Source of the DNA: Nocardia carnea
Lineage (GTDB): Bacteria; Actinomycetota; Actinomycetes; Mycobacteriales; Mycobacteriaceae
Assembly: GCF_029869215.1 (NCBI RefSeq)
Contig: NZ_JARWPM010000257.1
Span: 1-37,561 of the forward strand
Reading direction: 5' to 3'
DNA length: 37,561 bases
Position numbers and translations under genes: made by a program. Within the stretch, counting starts at the first letter, position 1. Each line of letters begins with the position of its first letter. A model generated the notes under the pieces. The model saw nothing but the letters and a program-made list of their open reading frames with translations. It was not told where the DNA came from and ran no database searches. Shown here piece after piece: positions 22,650 through 30,111 of the stretch.

Positions 22650-23702
22650 TCATAGCGAGAAGTAGGGATCGTCGATCACATACCGCCAGGAGCCGTCGCT
22701 GCCGCGCCGTGCGATTTCGGTGGATGTCGAGATCACGGGCTCACCGCTCGGTGCGGCGCCGGTGACCGTGGCATCGTTGGATATCAGCGCCAGCTCTCCT
22801 ACCACGTGCACGCGACGGGTCCGTAACTCGATCTTCGCCCCGGAGTCGATCATCGCGCCGAGTGAATCCTGAATGGCCTGTGTGCCGGATCGTGCGGCAC
22901 CCGGCGTGGGGAAGAGCAGGGCGGCAGGTTCGTACAGCGACATCAACGACTCGAGGTCGCCGGCGTTGAAGTACAACGCGAACAGTGTGGCCAGCTCGGC
23001 AGGTTGCGCGGCGGCGGCGCGCCGCGAACCGATTCCCACCGGACGATCGTTCCAGCCCGCGCCCTCGACGGCATCGAACCACGTGGTCGGCGCGTGGGTC
23101 GGGTAATAAAGCTGGCAGAGCTGGCCCGGGAAGCTGAACCAACTGCCCTTGGCCGGGTTGTCACGCACCTGTTTGGCCAGCATTTCACCGAATGCGTATC
23201 CGAGGTCGTATCGCGGCCAGACGGCATGCACTCGATCGGCGAAGCCGGCGGGCAGCAGTTCGCGCCGCAGTCCGGCGATATCGGCGCCGGTGCCCATCTG
23301 CATCAGTGCCTCGACCGTCCCGAAGCGGTGCGCGATACCGTCGCTGGTGTGCAGCGCGACAGCGTTCCATACGGTCTGGATGCGCTGCTCGTCGACGCCC
23401 TTTTTTCTGAGGAAGTCCGCGGCCGCGTCGGCTCCGTCGACCTCGAAACGCTGATCACCGTTCGCATAGTCCGTCGCCCCCAGATCGTGCAGCATGCAGC
23501 TGAGGTAGAGCAGCTCGTCGTCGTAATCCTCATCGGCCCGTAAGCCTTGCGCGGCGGCCAACTCGCGCCCATACAGATATGCGCGTACGCAGTGGTTGTA
23601 GACCAGCGGTGCCGAGACTTCGGCGACCAGCGCGTCCGCCGCGACGGCGAGTTCGGAGCTGGGCAGATCGAATTGAGCCGAATCGACTTCTTGTACGGTC
23701 AT
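22650..23702 (-). CDS. HD-domain protein fused to an NTF2/SnoaL-like domain
   Basis: A 350-residue protein. Residues 25-215 are an HD domain of the cyanamide-hydratase-like kind (H37 in YNHCVRAYLYG; H72-D73 in LSCMLHDLGATDY; QRFEVDGADAAADFL). Residues 215-350 form an NTF2/SnoaL-like domain (LATLFALYFNAGDLESLMSL and a late WRYVIDDPYFSL). The ATG at 23702 has AAGGA about six bases upstream, and no signal peptide is visible. It is paralogous to the exported protein at 21804-22541 and lies downstream of the GlxA-type regulator on the same strand, so the three may form an operon. Both domains are commonly enzymatic, but the substrate is unknown. Confidence 0.77.
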   Translation of the reverse strand: MTVQEVDSAQFDLPSSELAVAADALVAEVSAPLVYNHCVRAYLYGRELAAAQGLRADEDYDDELLYLSCMLHDLGATDYANGDQRFEVDGADAAADFLRKKGVDEQRIQTVWNAVALHTSDGIAHRFGTVEALMQMGTGADIAGLRRELLPAGFADRVHAVWPRYDLGYAFGEMLAKQVRDNPAKGSWFSFPGQLCQLYYPTHAPTTWFDAVEGAGWNDRPVGIGSRRAAAAQPAELATLFALYFNAGDLESLMSLYEPAALLFPTPGAARSGTQAIQDSLGAMIDSGAKIELRTRRVHVVGELALISNDATVTGAAPSGEPVISTSTEIARRGSDGSWRYVIDDPYFSL

Positions 23703-23775
23703 CGTGTTTCCTTCCGAAATGTGCGCACTCAGTGTGTGCCCGGAAGAAACGCCCGCCCAGTGGCCAGATGGCCAA

Positions 23776-24765
23776 CTAGTGCCCAGATCTGGCCAAGCCG
23801 TTGGCGGCACCGGCGGCATGGTGAAAGCTGTTGCGATAGGCCTGCGGAGATGTTTTCGTCAGGCGGGCGAAGTGGTAGCGCAATGTCGTTGCGGCGCCGA
23901 ATCCTGCCTCATCGGCGATACGGTCGATGGACAGGTCGGTGGTTTCGAGCAATTGCTGCGCACGGTGTACCCGGGCGCGCAGCAACCACTGCAAAGGTGT
24001 GGTTCCGATCTCCGCGCGGAAGCGGCGGGTCAAACTTCGTACGCTGATGGCGCCGTGTGCGGCGATGTCGTCGAGGGTGACCGGTCGGTGCAAGTTCGCC
24101 TGCATCCAGTCCAGGACCGGCTGCAGCGACATGTCCGGGCTCTGCGGGTCGGTGTAGGCGATGAATTGCGCCTGCCCGCCGTCGCGTTGCGGCGGCATCA
24201 CGATCCGGCGCGCGGTATCGGCGGCCACCGTGGCGCCGAGATCTCGCCGGACCATGTGCAGGCACAGATCCAACCCCGCCGTCGCTCCGGCCGAGGTGAG
24301 CACGCTGCCGTTATCGATGAACAGCACCGAAGCGTCGACCTCGACAAGGGGATAGCGGCGGGCCAGCTCGTCGGCGTATTCCCAATGGGTCGTCACCCGC
24401 TGCCCGTCGAGGAGTCCGGTGGCGGCGAGGGCGAACGCGCCGACGCAGATCGAAGCCATGCGTGCGCCGCGGGCGGCCGCCGCGAGCAGGGCGTCGCGAA
24501 CGCAATCGTCGGGTTCCCAGAAGAATCCGGCCGAGCCGGGCACGACGACGGTGTCGGCATCGGCCACGGTGTCGAGGCCCCACTCGGTCTCCAGGCGCAC
24601 CGCGCCGTGCGCGGAGAAGGTTGCGGTGGTACCGCCGATCGTCACGACCCGGATGTCGTAGTGCTTGTCCTCGCCGACCGAATTGGCCGCGCCGAATACG
24701 AAGCCGGGAAGCATTACTTCGAATCCGAACGCGTGGTCGGGAGCCAGAACTGCCACGATTGCCAT
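23776..24765 (-). CDS. GlxA-type regulator: DJ-1/PfpI domain plus AraC DNA-binding domain
   Basis: A 329-residue protein. Residues 1-190 form a DJ-1/PfpI-like domain with the nucleophile-elbow cysteine at C107 (ASICVGAFALAATGLLDG). Residues 225-320 form an AraC-type double helix-turn-helix (VTLDDIAAHGAISVRSLTRR; LSIDRIADEAGFGAATTLRY). The DJ-1/PfpI fold is shared with isonitrile hydratase of Pseudomonas, though most GlxA proteins are regulators. It lies 73 bases before the HD/NTF2 gene on the same strand and probably activates that operon. The ATG at 24765 sits next to an AT-rich patch suitable for a promoter. Confidence 0.87.
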   Translation of the reverse strand: MAIVAVLAPDHAFGFEVMLPGFVFGAANSVGEDKHYDIRVVTIGGTTATFSAHGAVRLETEWGLDTVADADTVVVPGSAGFFWEPDDCVRDALLAAAARGARMASICVGAFALAATGLLDGQRVTTHWEYADELARRYPLVEVDASVLFIDNGSVLTSAGATAGLDLCLHMVRRDLGATVAADTARRIVMPPQRDGGQAQFIAYTDPQSPDMSLQPVLDWMQANLHRPVTLDDIAAHGAISVRSLTRRFRAEIGTTPLQWLLRARVHRAQQLLETTDLSIDRIADEAGFGAATTLRYHFARLTKTSPQAYRNSFHHAAGAANGLARSGH

Positions 24766-24874
24766 GGCCAGAATTTAACAGGCACCGAAAAACGGTCATC
24801 CCGGCGCAGTGGACCCGGCTCCCGGCCTCGAAGGAGTGGGTGTGGTCGGGAAGACGGTCCCGACCACACGGCCG

Positions 24875-26341
24875 CTAGCGAGCTCCGATTGCCTCGGTCG
24901 CGGTGTCCGGGGTCGCGGTATCCCCGCGGGTGTTCACTGTCCACAGCCCCACGATCGCGGCGATGACTGCGATGACCCCGCCGACGAAGAGCGCGCGGGC
25001 GAATCCGGCGTTCAGTGCTTCGAGGGGTGCCCGGCCCGTTGCGAGCTGAGCGTTGGTGTGCGACGTGGCGATGGCGGTGAGTACTGCCAGACCCAGTGCG
25101 CCGCCGAGCTGCTGCCCGGTATTGAGCAACGCCGCCGCGAGACCGGCGCGGTCGGCCGGCACTCCCGCGTTTGCCGCAGTGGTGTTGGCGACGAAGACAC
25201 CGCCTGCCCCCACGGACATGATCAGCATCCCGGGCAGCAGATCGCTCACGTACGAGCCATCGGCCGAGATACCCGAGAGGAGCAGGACGCCGATTCCGCA
25301 CAGCAGTGATCCGGCCACTGTGAAGATCCGGGTGCCGGTTCTGGTGAAAAATTTCGTCGCAAGTCCGGCCGCGGCGCCGATGGTGAAGCTCACGGGAAGG
25401 TATGCCAAGCCGGATTCGAACTCTCCGTAACCCAACACTGTCTGCATATAGAGGGTGACGAAGAAGAACATCGACAGCATTCCGGCAGCGATCACGAGAT
25501 GGGTGAGATTGGCGGCGGCAAGTCCCCGAATGCCGAATATCGACAGTGGAACGAGCGGATCGGTGTGGGAGCGCTCATTGGCGACGAATGCGGCGAGCAA
25601 GGCCGCTGCGGCTGCGAGCGCAGTGATGGTGCGCATATCGTCCCAGCCGTATTCGGGAGCTTTCACCAGACCGAATACGAGCGTCATCAGTCCTGCGGTC
25701 GCCAAGACGGTACCCAGCACATCGAAACTCCGCCCGACTCTGCTGCGCCGGTCGTTCTCGATCAAGAACGGGATAGCCACCAGCACCAGTACGCAGACCG
25801 GTGCGTTCACGTAGAAGACCCAACGCCAGCCCGGTCCCTCGGTGATCACTCCGCCCAGGAACACGCCGGCCGCCGAAGCCAGACCTGCCGTGCCGCCCCA
25901 GATTCCGACGGCGGTGTGGCGATCGGCACCCTCCCGGAAGCTGGTCGTGAGAATCGACAGCGCGGCGGGCAGCATCAAGGAAGCCCCGATGCCCTGTGCC
26001 GAACGCGCGGCGATGAGGAGCCCGCTGCTGTCGGCGAGACCACCGACCGCGGACGAAAGGCCGATGATGACGGTTCCCGCGCTCAGGATCCGGCGGCGTC
26101 CGAGCAGATCGGCCAGTCTCCCGCCCAGCAGAAGCAACCCGCCATAGGTCAGCAGGTACCCGCTGGTGACCCATTGCAGCGTCGGCACCGACATGCCGAG
26201 TTCACGTTGGATGGTGGGTAGGGCCACGTTGACGATGGAGCCGTCGGCGAAATCCAGGAAGGCGACCGTACAGAGCAGGCTCAAGGTGAGTTTGCCCCGG
26301 CGAGTCGCCAGGAAGGATGGCTCATCGGTGGGTGGGTGCAC
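24875..26341 (-). CDS. MFS exporter, EmrB/QacA (DHA2) family
   Basis: A 488-residue transporter with 14 predicted helices. Signatures are FLDFADGSIVNVALPTIQRE, the TLQWVTSGYLLTYGGLLLLG segment and LGGRLADLLGRRR, which is motif A of drug/H+ antiporters; GIGASLMLPAALSILTTSF is motif C-like. It is predicted to expel a hydrophobic or cationic compound using the proton gradient. The GTG at 26341 was chosen because GAGAGGA lies seven bases upstream; the longer frame to 26449 runs through the promoter region. It is divergent from the ECF41 sigma gene, and TGTCACA words face both ways between them, so the sigma factor may drive it. Confidence 0.87.
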   Translation of the reverse strand: MHPPTDEPSFLATRRGKLTLSLLCTVAFLDFADGSIVNVALPTIQRELGMSVPTLQWVTSGYLLTYGGLLLLGGRLADLLGRRRILSAGTVIIGLSSAVGGLADSSGLLIAARSAQGIGASLMLPAALSILTTSFREGADRHTAVGIWGGTAGLASAAGVFLGGVITEGPGWRWVFYVNAPVCVLVLVAIPFLIENDRRSRVGRSFDVLGTVLATAGLMTLVFGLVKAPEYGWDDMRTITALAAAAALLAAFVANERSHTDPLVPLSIFGIRGLAAANLTHLVIAAGMLSMFFFVTLYMQTVLGYGEFESGLAYLPVSFTIGAAAGLATKFFTRTGTRIFTVAGSLLCGIGVLLLSGISADGSYVSDLLPGMLIMSVGAGGVFVANTTAANAGVPADRAGLAAALLNTGQQLGGALGLAVLTAIATSHTNAQLATGRAPLEALNAGFARALFVGGVIAVIAAIVGLWTVNTRGDTATPDTATEAIGAR

Positions 26342-26405
26342 GACGAAGTCCTCTCTCGAAAATTGGGGTGTTGTCGGGAACCGAGAGCGGCCGCCCGGTG
26401 CGCAT

Positions 26406-26460
26406 GTGACATTGCGGCGAAGAACGAGAGTTAGGTCACAGTCCGGCAAGGCATGTCACA
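26406..26460. promoter_or_regulatory. TGTCACA elements resembling ECF41 -35 sites on both strands
   Basis: TGTCACA occurs on the plus strand at 26454-26460, a near copy GGTCACA at 26434-26440, and TGTCACA on the minus strand at 26406-26412. The recalled ECF41 promoter is TGTCACA, 16 bases, then CGTC. I do not find a clean CGTC at that spacing on either strand, so only the -35 half is supported. The copies flank the divergent sigma and exporter genes. Confidence 0.4.
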
Positions 26461-26508
26461 AACCATGGCGTTGTCTTGTTCTTGTTTTGCGAAAACGAAG
26501 GAGCGCGG

Positions 26509-27465
26509 ATGAGTGAGGGTGTGGAAGACGCCGCAACAACGGTTTTCGCCGACCACAGACAGCTGCTGTTCTCGGTGGTGTACAGCATGCTCGGCAGTGT
26601 GGCGGATACCGAGGACGTCCTGCAGGAGACCTGGTTGCGCTGGGCCGGGCGGGTCCGCGGTAGCCGCGACAATATCGCCCATCCCCGCGCGTACCTGGTG
26701 CGTATCGCGGTGAACCAGGCGCTGACCAGGCGGGCAGCGATCAATCGCAGGCGCGAGACCTACGTCGGCCCGTGGCTACCCGAACCTCTGATAAGCGAGA
26801 TGGAGCCAGGCCGGCCCGCGCAGGATGCCGCACAAGATGCTGTGCGCGCCGAGACGTTGTCTGTGGCAGTACTGGTGGTGCTGGAAACGCTCACCCCGCT
26901 CGAGCGTGCGGTCTTCGTACTGCACGAGGTCTTCGGGTATCCGCACGCCGATATCGCCGACATCCTCGATCGCCGGCCCGCTTCCATCCGGCAGCTGGCG
27001 CACCGCGCCAGAGAACATGTGCAGGCGAGGCGGCCCCGCTTCCGCGCCGATCCCGGCACCCAGCAGCGGGTCACCGAGAAGTTCCTGGCCACGCAGCAGG
27101 ACGGCGACGTGGCCGGGCTGATGGAGTTGCTGGCGCCGGAGGTTGTCCTCTGGACCGATGGCGGGGGCAAGGTTCCGTCGGCAGCGCTTCGGCCTGTTCA
27201 TGGCTCGGAGCGAGTCGCTCGCCTGGTCACGAGCAAGAAGGTGACGAACCGGATACCCCGTCTCGGCATCGGATACCGTCTCGTGAACGGCGACCCGGCC
27301 GCACTGATCTTCTCCGCGGGCGCACCGTTCGCCGTGGTCGTGTTCGACATCGATCCGGCCACCGAGCGAATCTCCGGTATCTATGCCATCGCCAACCCGG
27401 ATAAACTCGCCTGCCTCGGGTCGGGCCGTGCCCCCGCTGCAACTGGTACTGCCGATTTCGGCTAG
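26509..27465 (+). CDS. ECF41-family sigma factor with C-terminal SnoaL-like domain (SigJ type)
   Basis: A 318-residue sigma factor. Regions 2 and 4 are clear (VYSMLGSVADTEDVLQETWL; ERAVFVLHEVFGYPHADIAD). A C-terminal domain of about 130 residues has the SnoaL/NTF2 fold that regulates this family in cis. All three recalled ECF41 hallmarks are present: WLPEPL after region 2, DGGGK in the tail and NPDKL near the end. Such sigma factors need no separate anti-sigma and usually control a neighbouring carboxymuconolactone-decarboxylase-like gene. Here only a relic of that gene follows (27466-27555). AAGGAG lies five bases before ATG 26509. Confidence 0.9.
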   Translation: MSEGVEDAATTVFADHRQLLFSVVYSMLGSVADTEDVLQETWLRWAGRVRGSRDNIAHPRAYLVRIAVNQALTRRAAINRRRETYVGPWLPEPLISEMEPGRPAQDAAQDAVRAETLSVAVLVVLETLTPLERAVFVLHEVFGYPHADIADILDRRPASIRQLAHRAREHVQARRPRFRADPGTQQRVTEKFLATQQDGDVAGLMELLAPEVVLWTDGGGKVPSAALRPVHGSERVARLVTSKKVTNRIPRLGIGYRLVNGDPAALIFSAGAPFAVVVFDIDPATERISGIYAIANPDKLACLGSGRAPAATGTADFG

Positions 27466-27555
27466 AGGACGGTACTGGTGACCGCCATCGCTGCGGTCAA
27501 CGCCTGGAACCGCATCAACGTGGCTGTGCGGATGGTCGCCGGTGATTTCCGCTGA
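27466..27555 (+). pseudogene. C-terminal relic of a carboxymuconolactone-decarboxylase/AhpD-like gene
   Basis: Directly after the sigma-factor stop, the plus-strand frame reads VLVTAIAAVNAWNRINVAVR, then MVAGDFR and a stop. NAWNR followed by a basic, hydrophobic tail is the usual C-terminus of AhpD/carboxymuconolactone-decarboxylase proteins found next to ECF41 sigma genes. The catalytic CxxC part is absent: the frame is closed by the TAG of the sigma gene. Only about 29 codons survive, so I read it as the remains of the ancestral target gene. A GTG at 27478 could start a 25-residue peptide, but I doubt it is made. Confidence 0.55.
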
Positions 27556-27576
27556 TCCGTTTCCGGGCCGCCGGTG

Positions 27577-28296
27577 TCAGCGGCCGGGTTCCGGCAGTGG
27601 GATCGGCAGTCGCCGCAGCGTTTCCTCGGCGAGGAGGTGTTCGCCGAGATCGGTCAGGTGGACGCCGTCCGCGCGCCACAGCGACATGACGCCGGGCCGG
27701 GGTGGGCGGCCGGGCGACCAGCCCAGATGCGCGCCGGTTGTGCGGAACTGCTCCCATACGCTGGCGAACGCCGCGTCCGCCGCGGCGGCGACGGCTCGGG
27801 CCGCGTCGCCGTACCGATGGAGCTCGCTGTTGACCGCGGCGGTATCGGCGCCGGCGAGCCGGCCGACCGGAGGCGGGGCCACGACGAGGACGCGTTCGGT
27901 GCGGGCCCGGAGGGTCTGTACCGAGGCATGCAGATTCTCTTCGTAGCAGAGGCGGGTCTCGACTTCGTCGTCGCCGGTGCGCAGCCGACGCCAGACGTCG
28001 TTGGTGCCGCAGCCGATGACGGCCAGGTCGCCGGCTTGCCCGAGGGCGGCGTTATCGATGCGGTTGCGGACGTCGGTGGAGGTGGCGCCGCCGGCCGCGA
28101 AATTCGCGCTGCGGATATCGATCCACGGCATGCGCGCCTGCAGCGCGATGGCGACTCGGTGAGCGTAACCGCGATGTCGCCACTGGGTCACTGTGACCGC
28201 GCTGCCGACAGGCGGGAGCTCATAGGGATCGATCAGAACCGGCGCATGGGCCTCCTGGGCGGCGATCAGGCTGTCGCCCCACCAGGAGATGCGCAG
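27577..28296 (-). CDS. SGNH/GDSL hydrolase (start codon uncertain)
   Basis: A protein of about 239 residues with the full SGNH set: WWGDSLIAAQ (block I, nucleophile Ser), a Gly in NFAAGGATS (block II), GCGTNDVW (block III Asn) and ADGVHLTDLG (catalytic Asp and His). It should be an esterase or deacetylase. No ATG, GTG or TTG lies in frame before the GDSL motif, up to the stop at 28399-28401; the first canonical start, GTG 28191, would delete the nucleophile. I place the start at CTG 28296; a one-base sequencing error is the other option. It follows the SDR gene by 22 bases and completes the operon led by the TIM-barrel gene, perhaps freeing the sugar from an acyl group. Confidence 0.7.
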   Translation of the reverse strand: MRISWWGDSLIAAQEAHAPVLIDPYELPPVGSAVTVTQWRHRGYAHRVAIALQARMPWIDIRSANFAAGGATSTDVRNRIDNAALGQAGDLAVIGCGTNDVWRRLRTGDDEVETRLCYEENLHASVQTLRARTERVLVVAPPPVGRLAGADTAAVNSELHRYGDAARAVAAAADAAFASVWEQFRTTGAHLGWSPGRPPRPGVMSLWRADGVHLTDLGEHLLAEETLRRLPIPLPEPGR

Positions 28297-28318
28297 TGCA
28301 GGTCGCGCGGGCTCGGTG

Positions 28319-29089
28319 TCAGTGGATATGGCTGCCTCCGTTGATGTCGACGGTGGTACCGGTGAGGTAGGCGGCGTCCTCGGAGGACAGGAAGGTGATC
28401 ACCGAGGCGACCTCGCGGGTGGTGGCGGTGCGGCCGAGGGGAATGTCGCGGCGGATCGCGGCTTCCTGTTCCTCGGTGCTTCCCACGCGGATCGCGGTGT
28501 CGACCGCACCCGGGGTCACGGCGTTCACGGTGACACCCGAGTCGCCGAGTTCCCGGGCCAATGCGCGGGTGAAACCGAGGATGGCGGCCTTGGCCGAGGA
28601 GTAGGGCACCTTGCCGAAGACACCGCCGCCGCGCTGGGCCGATACGGACGACATATTGACGATCCTGCCCCAGCCGTTGTCGATCATGGCGGGCAGGAAG
28701 GCGCGGGTCACCAGGTAGGTGCCGGTGGCATTGACCGCCATGACCTTGTTCCACAACTCGAGCGTGGTCTCGAGGAAGGGAACGGGGGAGGTGATACCGG
28801 CGATATTGGCGAGCGCGCCAACCGGCGGGAGGGTGCCGGCGGCGACCTCGGCGGCCACCGCGGCGTGCGCGCGGAGCACCGACTCCTCGTCGGCCACATC
28901 GATCTCGTGACCGAAGGCGGGGACGGCGAATTCGGCGCCGATCTCGGCAGCCACCTTGGCCGACTTCTCGCCGTCGAGGTCGAGCACGACGACGGCCCAG
29001 CCGTCCTCGGCGTAGCGGCGGGCGGTGGCCAGGCCGATGCCCTTTTCGGAGGTGGCGCCGGTGACGACGGCGGTGCGCTGAACGGACAT
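28319..29089 (-). CDS. Short-chain dehydrogenase/reductase
   Basis: A 256-residue classical SDR. The cofactor-binding motif is TGATSEKGIG, with NIAG in the core. The catalytic set is the Ser of MSSVSAQ, then Tyr and Lys in PYSSAKAAILGF. VTPGAVDTAI follows and the C-terminus is GGSHIH. The Asp-containing VVVLDLDGEK after the second strand suggests NAD(H) preference. ATG 29089 has AAGGAG eight bases upstream. It lies between the TIM-barrel isomerase (20 bases upstream) and the SGNH gene in one operon facing the transporter and transketolase genes, so it probably oxidises or reduces the imported sugar or polyol. Substrate unknown. Confidence 0.9.
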   Translation of the reverse strand: MSVQRTAVVTGATSEKGIGLATARRYAEDGWAVVVLDLDGEKSAKVAAEIGAEFAVPAFGHEIDVADEESVLRAHAAVAAEVAAGTLPPVGALANIAGITSPVPFLETTLELWNKVMAVNATGTYLVTRAFLPAMIDNGWGRIVNMSSVSAQRGGGVFGKVPYSSAKAAILGFTRALARELGDSGVTVNAVTPGAVDTAIRVGSTEEQEAAIRRDIPLGRTATTREVASVITFLSSEDAAYLTGTTVDINGGSHIH

Positions 29090-29109
29090 GGGGGTGCTCC
29101 TTCGATGGG

Positions 29110-29922
29110 TCAGCGGATCAGGGGGGAGAGCAGGCGCGCGGCCGCGACGGCTGCGGCCGGGCGTTCGGTGTCGGTGATATCGCGGGTTTCGAGTTCCAGG
29201 CTGAAATGCCCGCGGTAGCCGTGCGCGGCGAGCGCGGCGAACCCCGCACCGAAATCGACGGCACCGCAACCGATGCTGAGGTTGATATCGCCCGCCACCG
29301 CATCGCGCAGATGTACGTGCGCGATCCGGTGGCCGAACAGCCGGACGAATGCGACCGGGTCGGCGCCGGCGGCAACGAGATGGCTGAAGTCCATAACGAT
29401 GCCGACGTCCGGCGCCAGCCGCGCGGTGAGCCGGGTGGCCCGGGCCAGGTCGTGGCAGAGCCGGTGCACATGCAACGACTCGGTCCACAGGGCGAGCCCG
29501 GCGGCGTGGGCCGCTTCGGACGCCCACTCCAGATGCGTGGCGACCAGATCCAGATCCTCGTCGAGGGTGTGGACCGGGTCGTGGGACAGTGCGCCGCACG
29601 GGAGCACGAGTGCCTGTGCCCCGACGGCCGCGGTCAGTTCGAGCAACCGTTCCAGATGTGCCCGCCTGCTCTCGTCGGCGGGGCGGTTCAGGTCGCCGAT
29701 ATCGCCGTTGACGCTGCGCACCCGTAGTCCGGACGCGCCCACCTGCTTCGCCACCCGGTCGACCGCCGCGGTGTCCAGCACGAACGGGACGTGGTCGCAT
29801 ACGCCCGGCAGCGCACCGAGGTCGATCTCGGTGAAACCCAGGTCGGCGATGGTGCGCAGGGCCGCCGCGAGCGGTAGATGGCGGAAGCTGATCGTGGAAC
29901 AGCCGAGCCGGTCATGGAACAC
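29110..29922 (-). CDS. TIM-barrel sugar isomerase/epimerase (xylose-isomerase-like)
   Basis: A 270-residue protein of the AP-endonuclease-2/xylose-isomerase-like TIM-barrel family. Probable metal ligands are Glu in LALWTESLHVHRL, Asp and His in VMDFSHLVAAG, His in IAHVHLRDAV and Glu in HFSLELETRD. Members interconvert aldose/ketose or epimers and are common in small sugar-degradation operons. GTG 29922 was chosen for GGAGG seven bases upstream; the longer frame to 29979 would start inside the operator region. It is the first gene of the minus-strand operon, and its promoter carries the same operator words as the opposite transporter operon. Confidence 0.85.
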   Translation of the reverse strand: MFHDRLGCSTISFRHLPLAAALRTIADLGFTEIDLGALPGVCDHVPFVLDTAAVDRVAKQVGASGLRVRSVNGDIGDLNRPADESRRAHLERLLELTAAVGAQALVLPCGALSHDPVHTLDEDLDLVATHLEWASEAAHAAGLALWTESLHVHRLCHDLARATRLTARLAPDVGIVMDFSHLVAAGADPVAFVRLFGHRIAHVHLRDAVAGDINLSIGCGAVDFGAGFAALAAHGYRGHFSLELETRDITDTERPAAAVAAARLLSPLIR

Positions 29923-29973
29923 GGGAGATCCTCCGGGCGGGTCGGTGACGACGCCCACAGTACGACGAGTCAT

Positions 29974-30009
29974 TGTCAACAGTCAACGGTCGGTGCTCGA
30001 CGGTTGACA
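29974..30009. promoter_or_regulatory. GntR operator words in front of the isomerase operon
   Basis: TGTCAACAGTCAACG at 29974-29988 and, on the minus strand, TGTCAACCGTCGAGC at 29995-30009 are close copies of the word at 30042-30056. They lie 50-90 bases before the isomerase start at 29922, where an operator or promoter should be. The regulator is inferred to be the GntR protein at 33447-34103. Confidence 0.6.
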
Positions 30010-30041
30010 TGCCATGGTGGTACGGGTCACACTGGCGTCAC

Positions 30042-30056
30042 TGTCGACAGTCGACA
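30042..30056. promoter_or_regulatory. GntR operator word in front of the transporter-transketolase operon
   Basis: TGTCGACAGTCGACA contains the perfect palindrome TGTCGACA overlapping a second GTCGACA half. It lies 56 bases before the transporter start, next to TAACG, and matches copies near 29974 and 33408. It is the best-conserved example of the shared word. Confidence 0.62.
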
Positions 30057-30111
30057 TAACGTTCCCTCGAAACCCACCACCGGTCTCCACCCGGTGCGCT
30101 AGGAGAAACTC

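Noticed and set aside
28319..29800. A possible fusion of the TIM-barrel region with the SDR in one long minus-strand frame
   Set aside because: The upstream part is out of frame with the real isomerase and is Arg/Pro-rich noise; AAGGAG precedes the SDR ATG at 29089.
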